DNA of 17,227 nucleotides from an uncultured Collinsella sp. (GTDB taxonomy: Bacteria > Actinomycetota > Coriobacteriia > Coriobacteriales > Coriobacteriaceae). Each line of letters opens with the position of its first letter. Position 1 is the stretch's first letter. A program made the translations under genes and the position numbers. The stretch lies in assembly GCA_900551605.1 (NCBI GenBank), contig URWS01000002.1:1-17227 (forward strand), in the 5' to 3' direction. Below, one piece after another: positions 7,854 to 15,364 of this stretch. Under the pieces are notes generated by a model. It searched no databases. It had not been told where the DNA came from and was given only the letters and a program-made list of their open reading frames with translations.

Positions 7854-10157
7854 TCACGGTCGCTGGCATCGCATCGCAAAGCCATTCGCAGCTGGCGTGA
7901 CGGTAATGTCGCCGTGTTCGATGGTGCACGCGCACACGCCGCCCGCTTCCTTAACGGCATCGATGCAGACATCGGACGGATGGCCGTATCGATTCCCCTC
8001 GCCCGCGCTCGCGAGGGAAAGCTCGGGCTTCAGGACGTCCAGCAACTCACCATCGACTGAAACCTTAGAGCCGTGATGCCCAAGTTTAAGTACATCGATA
8101 TCTCCAACTTCCTGTACGAATTCCCGTTCTTGGTCGAGCTCGGCATCACCGGTGAGGAGCATACGCAGGCCCTTGCCTTCCTGAACATAAGAGAGCAGCA
8201 GGACAAGCGAGTCCTCATTTCCCTCGCCATCCACGGACTCGAATGGCCACATCACGCGGGCGCAAAATGAGCCGATGTCGACCGTATCCCCACGGCGCAC
8301 CTGCCGATACTCCACGCCAGGTCGGTTCAATACCTCGGCAGGAGCATCCTCCAGCGCATCCGCCGCCACGGCAATCGTTCCGACCGAAAACTGTTCGAGC
8401 ACGGCAGGCAGACCACCCCAGTGGTCCTCATCCCAATGCGTAACAAAGACGGCATCGATATGGTGCACGTTATTACGAACCAACGCCGCCACCACGCGCT
8501 CGTCGAGCCCGCAGTCGACGAGCGCTACTGCGCCGCCCTCGCGGATAAGTATCGCATCGGCCTGGCCCACATCGAGTACCGTCACCGAAGGCGGAGCGAA
8601 TCGATCCCAGTAGACGTATGGAATCGCAGCCAAGAGCACCAGGCATGCAAGCCCCACCGCCATAGGACGTGCACGGGGACGCGGCCACCAGACCAGCAGA
8701 ACCGCCAGCAAACACGGCACTAGGTAAATCCACATGCTATCGGGCGGCACGCTCACGGATGCACCCGGCACGGCGGCAAACAGCTGCTCGAAGAACAGCG
8801 CGCAACGGGCGGCAATCATGGGCACAACGAGCGCCCAAGTCCGCAACGGCGCCACGAGCGAAAAGGGAACCAGCACGATCGACACAGCAAGCAGTACGCT
8901 CACCACCGGACCGATGACCGCATTTGCCAACGGAGCAATGAGCGAGAACGTACCGAAGGCAGGAATGGCAATGGGGAACGTCGCCAACTGCGAGCACAGT
9001 GTGACGGAAAGCATACTGGCAATGCCCGATGGCACACCCAGCTCACCCAAAGCGTAGGAGGCGTACGGGCAAAAGCACAGGATGGCAAAGACGCTGGCAC
9101 ATGAAAGCTGAAAGCCCATCTCGAACAGAACCGTCGGCCGCAGCAACACAAAGATGGACATGGTAACGAAGAGTGCCGATGCGCCGTGCCGGCGCCGCCC
9201 CGCGCCGTTTACGACAAGCGTCGCGAACACCATGCAGCACGCGCGCACGGCCGAGGGAGACGCGCCCGTAAAAGCAGCGTAGCCCACAAGCGTTATCGCC
9301 AATATCGCCCGTTGAAGACCGCGTGAGCACCGAGTCTTTTGCAATACACCCTCGATTACAAACCCCACGATTGCCAAATGGCTGCCCGAGACGGCGATAA
9401 GATGCGCCGTTCCCGTCACCGAAAACCAGTCGCCCGCCGGCTGGGCGCGCAGCTCGGCCGAACGACCGCAGACGACACCGGCTATGAGTGCACGCGCCGG
9501 GTCGGTCGCAGGCGCGATGGACGCAAGCAGCCCATTTCGCATCCGAAGAAGCGGCCCCGGAGAGTCCTCATCGACCGACAAAATCCGAACGACTTTAACC
9601 TTGCGCACCTCGCCTCGGAGCACGCGCGATCGTCCATACGCATCGTTCTCAAAACGTGAAACGCGACCGATAACACGCACGTGCGCCCCGACCTTGAGCT
9701 CGAGGTCGCACGATAGGCGAACCATTGCCAAGTTCTTACCGTCCGTGCGTGCCTCGCAGGTATAGGAATACACGTCGTCGTTTATGGATGGGTCACCCTG
9801 CACGACAAATTCAAGGCTGCTTGCCGCTCGACCGTCGAGCGCCTTCGAGGCGCTTAGCACGCCCACAGCCCACCACGCCGAGACGACCGCTCCCGCCACG
9901 AGACCGACGGACGCGGCATACAGCCACCGCTTCCAAGGGGCAAGCCGCGCACAAGATTGAGCCAGCACAACGAATACCGCCGCCGTAACGGGAATGGCCC
10001 ATAGCGGCCCGACCGCCGAAGCCCGCTCCCACAGCAGCGCATCGGCGGCCACGTTGAGCACCAAGGCGCAGCTCATGCACATGCCGGCACACAGGGCCAT
10101 CGTCCACGGCATCAGAGGCCGCGGAGGCATCACATGCTCGCGCTCGGTCGCACTCAT
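7854..10157 (-). CDS. comEC: ComEC/Rec2 DNA-uptake channel protein
   Basis: Inner-membrane protein that moves single-stranded DNA into the cytoplasm during natural transformation. The 767 residues contain, in order: two to three N-terminal membrane segments (about 15-95), a small soluble OB-like part (about 110-200), the multi-helix Competence domain (about 220-520, including GTAHLIAVSGSHLAIVG and GASPSAVRA), and a C-terminal metallo-beta-lactamase-like domain starting at VTVLDVGQAD (525). Its metal motif HWDEDH (574-579), a later Asp (LTGDAE, Asp671) and GHHGS (693-697) are intact, so the putative nuclease site looks functional. The ATG at 10157 overlaps the comEA stop as ATGA, implying translational coupling. 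The gene is full length with no frameshift. Confidence 0.96.
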   Translation of the reverse strand: MSATEREHVMPPRPLMPWTMALCAGMCMSCALVLNVAADALLWERASAVGPLWAIPVTAAVFVVLAQSCARLAPWKRWLYAASVGLVAGAVVSAWWAVGVLSASKALDGRAASSLEFVVQGDPSINDDVYSYTCEARTDGKNLAMVRLSCDLELKVGAHVRVIGRVSRFENDAYGRSRVLRGEVRKVKVVRILSVDEDSPGPLLRMRNGLLASIAPATDPARALIAGVVCGRSAELRAQPAGDWFSVTGTAHLIAVSGSHLAIVGFVIEGVLQKTRCSRGLQRAILAITLVGYAAFTGASPSAVRACCMVFATLVVNGAGRRRHGASALFVTMSIFVLLRPTVLFEMGFQLSCASVFAILCFCPYASYALGELGVPSGIASMLSVTLCSQLATFPIAIPAFGTFSLIAPLANAVIGPVVSVLLAVSIVLVPFSLVAPLRTWALVVPMIAARCALFFEQLFAAVPGASVSVPPDSMWIYLVPCLLAVLLVWWPRPRARPMAVGLACLVLLAAIPYVYWDRFAPPSVTVLDVGQADAILIREGGAVALVDCGLDERVVAALVRNNVHHIDAVFVTHWDEDHWGGLPAVLEQFSVGTIAVAADALEDAPAEVLNRPGVEYRQVRRGDTVDIGSFCARVMWPFESVDGEGNEDSLVLLLSYVQEGKGLRMLLTGDAELDQEREFVQEVGDIDVLKLGHHGSKVSVDGELLDVLKPELSLASAGEGNRYGHPSDVCIDAVKEAGGVCACTIEHGDITVTPAANGFAMRCQRP

Positions 10158-10867
10158 ACGCAGATGGAATCTTTGATTTTGGCAAGCTTCTTCTCGCCGA
10201 TTCCCGACACACGCATCAGATCGTCAACCGAGGCAAAAGCACCGTTCTTTGTCCGCTCATCGATAATTGACTGGGCCATGGAGGGACCGATGCCCGAGAG
10301 CGTCTGCAGCTCTGCCGCGCTTGCCGTATTGATATTTACTAGGCCTGTTACGCCACTCACGCCCGATGATGCGGAAGCCCCACCATCAACACCAGCTTCC
10401 GCAATGGACGCCTGCTGCTCCCCTACCGTTGGAACGTGAATCTTCTGTCCATCGACGACCTTAGATGCCCGATTGAGCCCCGTAACGTCTGCCTCGGGCG
10501 CCAGCCCGCCGGCGGCATCAATCGCCTGAGCCACCCGCGCGCCGTCCTTGAGACGATATACACCGGGCGACACAACGGCGCCATCAACATCGACATAAAC
10601 CTCTGCCGCGGCAGACGCCTTAGGCGAAGAGCCTTCGGATGTCTTTCCGCTCGAGGCATCGCCGGATCCCGGCTCCACTAACGAACCCGAACCATCAGCG
10701 TGCTCAAACGACACACTGCCGGCACCGCCGCCAAGGTTCGCCATCGCCAGTCCACTCGCCATCGCAATGACGACCAGTATCGCCATCACCACTGCCTTAT
10801 GACCGAGCAGCTTGTCCGCCAAGCGGTCCATCCGTTTGACCCGTTCGTGTTGTTCGCGCTGCGCCAT
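10154..10867 (-). CDS. comEA: ComEA-like DNA-binding competence protein
   Basis: Membrane-anchored DNA receptor that delivers transforming DNA to ComEC. The 237-residue protein has a short basic cytoplasmic N-terminus, one membrane segment (about 25-45), a Gly/Ser/Ala-rich spacer (about 46-88), an SLBB domain (about 89-150, with VYVDVDGAVVSPGVYRL), a second flexible linker (about 151-175), and a C-terminal helix-hairpin-helix DNA-binding domain (176-237, NINTASAAELQTLSGIGP and VSGIGEKKLAKI). I chose the ATG at 10867 because GGGAGG lies 8 nt upstream and it places the membrane segment correctly; the upstream extension is poor. It is the first gene of the comEA-comEC pair and follows the thiI terminator, so a promoter is expected in 10868-11037. 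Confidence 0.95.
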   Translation of the reverse strand: MAQREQHERVKRMDRLADKLLGHKAVVMAILVVIAMASGLAMANLGGGAGSVSFEHADGSGSLVEPGSGDASSGKTSEGSSPKASAAAEVYVDVDGAVVSPGVYRLKDGARVAQAIDAAGGLAPEADVTGLNRASKVVDGQKIHVPTVGEQQASIAEAGVDGGASASSGVSGVTGLVNINTASAAELQTLSGIGPSMAQSIIDERTKNGAFASVDDLMRVSGIGEKKLAKIKDSICV

Positions 10868-10917
10868 AGCAAAACCTCCCAACAACATCGTGTCAGGAAA
10901 AGAGTCCTGCAACAGCC

Positions 10918-10945
10918 ATTCTCCAAAACCGGTTTTCGCGGTCAA
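10918..10945 (-). promoter_or_regulatory. Candidate promoter for comEA-comEC
   Basis: The minus strand reads TTGACC, a 16-nt spacer, then GAGAAT (5 of 6 and 4 of 6 matches to consensus). The spacer contains the perfect 12-base palindrome AAAACCGGTTTT (10925-10936). It is the best match in the 170 nt between the thiI terminator and comEA, about 50 nt before the start codon. It was found by eye and could be chance. Confidence 0.35.
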
Positions 10946-11033
10946 ACCAAAAGCCGACCAAAACCTTGCGAAATACTGTCCATTTATTCAGGCACACGTC
11001 AGCAAATGAACACTTAGCCGCAAAATGCCCAGA

Positions 11034-11070
11034 TAGCAAAAGACCGACGATGCAGACGCATCGTCGGTCT
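11034..11070 (-). terminator. Intrinsic terminator after thiI
   Basis: Perfect 13-bp stem: arms 11041-11053 and 11058-11070 with a 4-nt loop. It starts 10 nt beyond the thiI stop. On the minus strand the stem ends in TCT followed by TTTGCTAT, a short U-tract. It separates the mIHF-gmk-rpoZ-thiI unit from comEA. Confidence 0.85.
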
Positions 11071-11080
11071 ATGCACAAAA

Positions 11081-12325
11081 TTACTCGTGATCTTGGTAAA
11101 TCTCACGCGGAGCAAGCTCCGAATGTTTGCGTTTTAAGGTCTTAGGGGCCTTATACGTGTTGCTCTCGAAGTCGATGTACTCGGTCTGCTTGAGCAGGCG
11201 CTCGATCATCTCCTCGTGATCGAACAACTCCCAGGCCTCATGCACGGCATCGAGTTTAGCGTGCGTCTCGGGACGGCGCGGCATAAACAGCGTGCAGCAG
11301 TCGGGAGCGGCCTCAGTCGAGATATCGAACGTACCGATCTCCTCGGCGCGCGCGATGATCTCCTGCTTGTCCGAACCGATGAGAGGACGGAACACGGGGA
11401 TCTTCACGGCCTCGTTGACAGCCATGATGTTCTCAAGCGTTTGAGAGGCAACCTGCCCAAGCGATTCGCCCGTAACGATGGCCTTAGCGCCCTCGATATG
11501 CGCGATGCGCTCGGCAACCGAATACATAATGCGGCGATACATGATCACGCGAAGGTTGCTGGGACAGGTGACCGAAATCTCACGCTGGCAGTCGCCAAAC
11601 GGCACCACGTACAGGCGGCCGATCTGGACACCCGGCTCAAGCGCACGGATGATATCCTGCACCAAATACTCGCTCGTATCGGGCGTCTGCGGACGACCGG
11701 AGAAATGTACCGGCACGCACACCGCGCCGCGACGCGCGAGCATCCAGGTCGCCACCGGAGAATCGATACCTGACGACAGCAGCGTCACGACCTTGCCGGC
11801 AGAACCCACCGGCAGACCGCCCACGCCGCGCTCGGAGCGCGCGTACACATAAACGCTACCCTGGACCACCAGTACGTGCACCATCGCATCGGGGTCGTGC
11901 ATTTGAACCTTTTTATCGGGGAAGGCCTCACACAACACCTCGCCCACCTGACGATTGATGTCAATCGAGGTGAGCTCATAGTCGGTATTGGAGCGCTTAG
12001 CGTGCACCTTAAACGAATCGAAGGAACCAAACTCGCGCAGCGCCTTGACGGCGGCGGCGCAGTACTCCTGCGGGTCGCGGTTGGTGTGATACGCCAAAGA
12101 CACACGAGCAACGCCGGGAACGGTGCGAATGACACGCGCCGCCTCATCGGCCTGATGCTCGTTAAAGGTCACGAGGATATAACCGGAAATTCGAGACACG
12201 GCGTTCACGGAAAAGGCGGCCAAAGCCGCCTTGATGTTATCCATGAGGATATGCTCAAAATGTGCGCGGTTCTTGCCCTTCAGTCCAACCTCGTGATAGT
12301 GGACCAGACAGACGCGAGCTGCCAT
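11081..12325 (-). CDS. thiI: tRNA 4-thiouridine sulfurtransferase ThiI
   Basis: Adenylates U8 of tRNA for sulfur transfer; in some bacteria it also supports thiamine thiazole synthesis. The 414 residues hold an N-terminal ferredoxin-like/THUMP region (about 1-165) and a PP-loop ATPase domain with LLSSGIDSPVATW (182-194). The usual SGGxDS motif reads SSGIDS here, a Gly-to-Ser change in the ATP loop. Further ThiI landmarks are GESLGQVASQTLENI and PDCCTLFMPRRPET near the C-terminus. There is no C-terminal rhodanese domain, as in Bacillus-type ThiI, so sulfur must come from a separate donor such as a dedicated cysteine desulfurase, which is not in the window. The ATG at 12325 directly abuts the rpoZ stop (TAAATG). 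It is the last gene before a strong terminator. Confidence 0.95.
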   Translation of the reverse strand: MAARVCLVHYHEVGLKGKNRAHFEHILMDNIKAALAAFSVNAVSRISGYILVTFNEHQADEAARVIRTVPGVARVSLAYHTNRDPQEYCAAAVKALREFGSFDSFKVHAKRSNTDYELTSIDINRQVGEVLCEAFPDKKVQMHDPDAMVHVLVVQGSVYVYARSERGVGGLPVGSAGKVVTLLSSGIDSPVATWMLARRGAVCVPVHFSGRPQTPDTSEYLVQDIIRALEPGVQIGRLYVVPFGDCQREISVTCPSNLRVIMYRRIMYSVAERIAHIEGAKAIVTGESLGQVASQTLENIMAVNEAVKIPVFRPLIGSDKQEIIARAEEIGTFDISTEAAPDCCTLFMPRRPETHAKLDAVHEAWELFDHEEMIERLLKQTEYIDFESNTYKAPKTLKRKHSELAPREIYQDHE

Positions 12326-12607
12326 TTAGGCTTCAGCAACCTTGTGGCCGAGCGCCTTCTCGTAACGGGCCTCGTCGTAAGAGATGTCGCCATCGACAAT
12401 CTCGTCCATAGCCATCGAGATGGTATCGGCACCGGAAAGCCCGATGGTGATGTCATCGACATCCTGGACGGCAAGCACGCGGTTGTGCTGGCCACGCAGC
12501 ATGCTATTGATGTCGCAGGCGCGCTTGGAGGCAAGCGAAGCGAGCAGGAAGCGGTTGTGATCGGTCTTCTCCAGAAGATCGTCAATGCAAGGCTTTACAA
12601 CGGACAC
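12326..12607 (-). CDS. rpoZ: RNA polymerase omega subunit
   Basis: Small subunit that helps assemble and stabilise RNA polymerase by clamping the beta-prime C-terminus. The 93 residues fit omega: KPCIDDLLEKTDHNRFLLASLASKRACDINSMLRG holds the conserved core (here quoted in overlapping family terms: a lysine-arginine-alanine motif preceded by RFLLASLASKRA). The C-terminal half carries an acidic stretch (DGDISYDEARYEKAL). Translation begins at GTG 12607, 5 nt after the gmk stop, with AAAGGA inside the gmk end. The gmk-rpoZ pairing is widely conserved in bacteria. In other actinobacteria coaBC follows; here thiI takes that place. Confidence 0.92.
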   Translation of the reverse strand: MSVVKPCIDDLLEKTDHNRFLLASLASKRACDINSMLRGQHNRVLAVQDVDDITIGLSGADTISMAMDEIVDGDISYDEARYEKALGHKVAEA

Positions 12608-12612
12608 GGACC

Positions 12613-13182
12613 TCAGATCCTTTCATGCATATCGAGAACGCGAACGAGCTCATCGGTCGCGCGGTCGAGATCGTCATTCACCACGACGTCGTCGTAGCGG
12701 TCGGCAAGGGCAAGCTCATGGGCGGCGTTTGCCATACGCAGCTCGATTGTCTCGGGCGTCTCGGTACCGCGACCGACCAGACGCTCGCGGAGCACCTCAA
12801 GCGAAGGCGGCTTGATAAAGATCAGCACGGCCTCGGGGAAACGCTCCTTAACCTGCAGGGCACCCTGGACATCGATCTCCAAAATCAGAGAGGCGCCCGA
12901 GGCGAGCTTGGACTGGACCTCGCTCACCAACGTGCCGTAGCAGTTACCGTGGACCTCGGCCCACTCAACAAACTCACCGTTTGCCACGCGGCGGTCGAAC
13001 TCCTCGCGCGTCAGAAAAAAGTAGTTGACGCCGTCGACCTCACCTTTGCGTGGTGCTCGCGTGGTAGCCGAAACCGTCAGGCCCAGGTTCGAGCGGCGCT
13101 CGCGCACACGAGTGACGAGCGTACCCTTGCCTGCGCCTGACGGTCCAGAAATCACAAAGAGCTTGGAATCCTGAGCGCTCAC
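12613..13182 (-). CDS. gmk: Guanylate kinase
   Basis: Phosphorylates GMP to GDP using ATP in the cytoplasm. The 189-residue protein has the P-loop GPSGAGKGT (13-21), the GMP-binding stretch (SATTRAPRKGEVDGVNYFF) and EFVEWAEVHGNCYGT, then EIDVQGALQVK and the IFIKPPSLEVLRERL lid region, all typical of Gmk. The start is GTG at 13182, directly after the mIHF stop codon (TAAGTG), with only a weak ribosome-binding site, which fits translational coupling to the upstream gene. It is followed by rpoZ after 5 nt. Confidence 0.96.
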   Translation of the reverse strand: MSAQDSKLFVISGPSGAGKGTLVTRVRERRSNLGLTVSATTRAPRKGEVDGVNYFFLTREEFDRRVANGEFVEWAEVHGNCYGTLVSEVQSKLASGASLILEIDVQGALQVKERFPEAVLIFIKPPSLEVLRERLVGRGTETPETIELRMANAAHELALADRYDDVVVNDDLDRATDELVRVLDMHERI

Positions 13183-13491
13183 TTATTTGGTCAGCTGCTC
13201 GAGGAGCTGCTCGCGCTGACGGACGCCGAGGCCCTGGACGCGACGGGTAGCGGAGATACCGAGCTCCTCCATGATCTTGGCGGCCTTGGCCTTGCCATAA
13301 CCAGGGAGAGACTCGATGAGGGTGGAAACCTTCATGCGGGAAGCGATGGGGTCATCGGAGTTGAGCACGGACTCGAGGGACTTCTCGCCCTTCTTAATCT
13401 GCTCGCGAAGCTCAGCGCGGGCGTGACGTGCGGCAGCAGCCTTCTCAAGAGCCTGCTTGCGCTGCTCATCGGTAAGCTGAGGGAGTGCCAT
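13183..13491 (-). CDS. mihF: Actinobacterial integration host factor (mIHF)
   Basis: Nucleoid-associated DNA-binding protein found in actinobacteria and unrelated to the enterobacterial IHF. The 102 residues begin MALPQLTDEQRKQALEKAAAARHARAE in overlapping parts and form an Ala/Lys/Arg-rich N-terminal helix, followed by the helix-hairpin-helix-like core STLIESLPGYGKAKAAKIM (about 60-78) and a terminal RRVQGLGVRQREQLLEQL that binds DNA. The ATG at 13491 has GGAGG about 7 nt upstream; an in-frame TTG four codons earlier would lie on the ribosome-binding site and is rejected. It heads a packed gmk-rpoZ-thiI unit, as in other actinobacteria. The symbol mihF follows mycobacterial usage. Confidence 0.93.
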   Translation of the reverse strand: MALPQLTDEQRKQALEKAAAARHARAELREQIKKGEKSLESVLNSDDPIASRMKVSTLIESLPGYGKAKAAKIMEELGISATRRVQGLGVRQREQLLEQLTK

Positions 13492-13530
13492 TCGTACCTC
13501 CAAAAAGTTGGGTTATATCTGATTCAATAA

Positions 13531-13567
13531 TTGGCATTTTAGCACGTAGAACGTATAAAATGCCCAA
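13531..13567 (-). promoter_or_regulatory. Inverted repeat overlapping the mIHF promoter
   Basis: TTGGCATTTTA (13531-13541) faces TAAAATGCCCAA (13556-13567): 11 paired positions with one extra C. Inside it ACGT (13544-13547) and ACGT (13551-13554) form a further small pair. On the minus strand the left arm contains TGC TAAAAT (13536-13544), a good extended -10. The repeat may therefore be an operator covering the promoter of mIHF-gmk-rpoZ-thiI, about 40 nt before the start codon. No regulator is identified. A simple hairpin is an alternative, but no U-tract follows. Confidence 0.5.
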
Positions 13568-13627
13568 TCGCGGCTCCATAGGTTAGACGATACCCGCAAA
13601 AAGTGCAATATACTGCGCCCAAAGTTA

Positions 13628-13685
13628 AGCCCCTGACCTGCGATTCCACACAAAGGATGGGAAAGTTTACGCAGGCACAGGGGCT
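13628..13685 (-). other. Three-helix stem-loop between pyrF and mIHF
   Basis: Outer helix AGCCCCTG (13628-13635) with CAGGGGCT (13678-13685), 8 bp. Middle helix CCTGCG (13637-13642) with CGCAGG (13670-13675), 6 bp, after a 1x2 internal loop. Inside the 27-nt apical region TTCC pairs with GGAA and CA with TG around a bulge. It starts about 45 nt after the pyrF stop. On the minus strand it is followed by TTAACTTT, a poor U-tract. It may be a weak terminator of the pyr block or a structured RNA element; I do not recognise a known family. Confidence 0.5.
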
Positions 13686-13730
13686 ATTTTGTGCTAATGA
13701 GACCCAAAAGTGGTGACTTAGGGGAATCTT

Positions 13731-14447
13731 TTAGGCGACGTTTTCGACCAGCTCAGCGACAATAGCGTCAAAGGCGGCAACCGGATTGTCGGCGCCGGTG
13801 ATGGGACGGCCCACCACAATGTGGCTTGCGCCACGCTCGATAGCCTGGGAAGGCGTCGCCACGCGGGACTGGTCGCCTAAGGCGGCACCCACCGGACGCA
13901 CACCCGGAGTCACGATCAGGGCATCAGGACCCAGCAGCTCACGCATGTCGTGAGCCTCCATCGGCGAGCACACGATGCCATCGATGCCGTTGGCCTGAGC
14001 GAGCTTTGCCAGGCGGGCGGCCTCCTCGGCCACGGGCGACTCGACGCCGATCTCGCTCAAGGCATCCTGATTCATACTCGTGAGCACGGTGATGGCGACA
14101 AGCTTGGCGCGATCCTCGCGCGCCTCCTCGGCACCCTCGCGGCAGGCAGCGAGCATGGCGCCCGAACCCAAACCGTGGACCGAAAGCAGGTCGGCACCGG
14201 CAAGCGAGGCCGAGCGGGCGGCACCGCGAACCTGATGCGGAATATCATGGAACTTAAGGTCAAGGAAGACCTTAAAGCCCAGGTCCTTGAATGTCTTGAC
14301 GATCTGGGGACCCTCGGCGTAATAGAGCGTCATGCCAACCTTGAGCCAGGCGGCATGGCCCGAAAGCTCGTGGGCAAGCTCGAGCGCACGCTCACGGTCG
14401 CAGTCGAGGGCGACGATAACACGGTCGCGGGCATCGGTCTCTAGCAT
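13731..14447 (-). CDS. pyrF: Orotidine 5'-phosphate decarboxylase
   Basis: Last step of UMP synthesis: OMP to UMP plus CO2. The 238 residues contain VIVALDCD (10-17), LKVGMTLYYAEGP (35-47) for substrate binding, the catalytic DLKFHDIP motif (63-70, Asp63-Lys65-Asp68), TPGVRP and VVGRPIT near the phosphate-binding end. It is a complete barrel of normal length. The ATG at 14447 overlaps the end of pyrD by 7 nt, implying translational coupling; the long open frame upstream of it is only the shadow of pyrD. It closes the pyr block, followed by 239 nt of non-coding sequence before mIHF. Confidence 0.96.
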   Translation of the reverse strand: MLETDARDRVIVALDCDRERALELAHELSGHAAWLKVGMTLYYAEGPQIVKTFKDLGFKVFLDLKFHDIPHQVRGAARSASLAGADLLSVHGLGSGAMLAACREGAEEAREDRAKLVAITVLTSMNQDALSEIGVESPVAEEAARLAKLAQANGIDGIVCSPMEAHDMRELLGPDALIVTPGVRPVGAALGDQSRVATPSQAIERGASHIVVGRPITGADNPVAAFDAIVAELVENVA

Positions 14448-15364
14448 TCGAACGCACCTACCAGTTCGTTGATGTCCTTCACGCCCTGGGACTCGGCCCA
14501 GGCCTCGAGCTCGTGCGCGATCTTGAGCGAAGCGCACGGATCGACGAAGTTGGCCATGCCGACCGACACGCAGGTGGCGCCGGCCAGGATAAACTCGGCC
14601 GCATCTTCGCCGGTCATGACACCGCCGACACCGTTGATGGGGATATCGACGGCCTGGGCAACCTCCCAGACCATGCGCACGGCGATGTGGTGGCACAGCG
14701 GGCCCGAAAGGCCGCCCTTGGGCTTGGCCACGCGGGACTTGCGGGTATGGACGTCGATGGCCATGCCCTGGATGGAGTTGATGACTGAAAGGCCGTCGGC
14801 ACCGGCAGCCTCGAGGGCCTTGGCAATCTCGGCGACGTTGACCGGCGCCATCTTCACGAACAGTGGCTTATCGGTCACCTTGCGGCAGGCAGCCATAACG
14901 GAAGAGGCGCCCTCGGGTGTGGAGCCCATGGCGGCACCGCCGGCGGCGATATTAGGGCAGCTCACGTTGATCTCGTAGCCGGCAGCCCAGGGGCACAGCT
15001 CGACATACATCTCGAGTGCGCGGACAAACTCGTCAACGGAGTGGCCGGCAACCTGACAGATGACCTGGCAGCCGTCCTTGGACAGCTGTTCGAGCCACGG
15101 ACCGGACTCGCGAGCAAAGGCGGCCACGCCGGGGTTCTGAAGGCCCACGGAGTTGATCATACCGCCGGGGATCTCGGCCATGCGGGGTGCGGGGTTGCCG
15201 GGCCAGGGCTCGGCAGCGCAACCCTTGGTGGTGATGGCACCCAGCTGGGAAACATCAAAGAAGTTCTGGAACTGCCAACCGTAGCCAAAGGTACCGGCTG
15301 CGGTGTTGATGGGGTTCTGCATCTTGACGCCGCCGAAATCGACGGCCATGTTCACGGTACCCAC
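14441..15364 (-). CDS. pyrD: Dihydroorotate dehydrogenase, catalytic subunit (class 1B)
   Basis: FMN-containing subunit that oxidises dihydroorotate to orotate and passes electrons to PyrK. The 307 residues show MQNPINTAAGTFGYG near the N-terminus, NSVGLQNPG, EINVSCPN with the catalytic-loop cysteine (Cys136 in this numbering), VKMAPVN, and the FMN-phosphate region IPINGVGGVMTGEDA with ATCVSVGMANF. Presence of pyrK immediately upstream marks it as the NAD-linked class 1B. The start is uncertain: GTG at 15364 overlaps the pyrK stop by one base (TAGTG) and has GGTGG upstream, whereas an ATG at 15349 would give 302 residues with a poorer site. The overlaps on both sides indicate one coupled unit pyrK-pyrD-pyrF. 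Confidence 0.94.
   Translation of the reverse strand: MGTVNMAVDFGGVKMQNPINTAAGTFGYGWQFQNFFDVSQLGAITTKGCAAEPWPGNPAPRMAEIPGGMINSVGLQNPGVAAFARESGPWLEQLSKDGCQVICQVAGHSVDEFVRALEMYVELCPWAAGYEINVSCPNIAAGGAAMGSTPEGASSVMAACRKVTDKPLFVKMAPVNVAEIAKALEAAGADGLSVINSIQGMAIDVHTRKSRVAKPKGGLSGPLCHHIAVRMVWEVAQAVDIPINGVGGVMTGEDAAEFILAGATCVSVGMANFVDPCASLKIAHELEAWAESQGVKDINELVGAFEC

Noticed and set aside
14448..14696. 83-codon N-terminal extension of pyrF
   Set aside because: It is the shifted frame of pyrD, very Arg-rich; OMP decarboxylase starts at MLETDARDRVIVALD.
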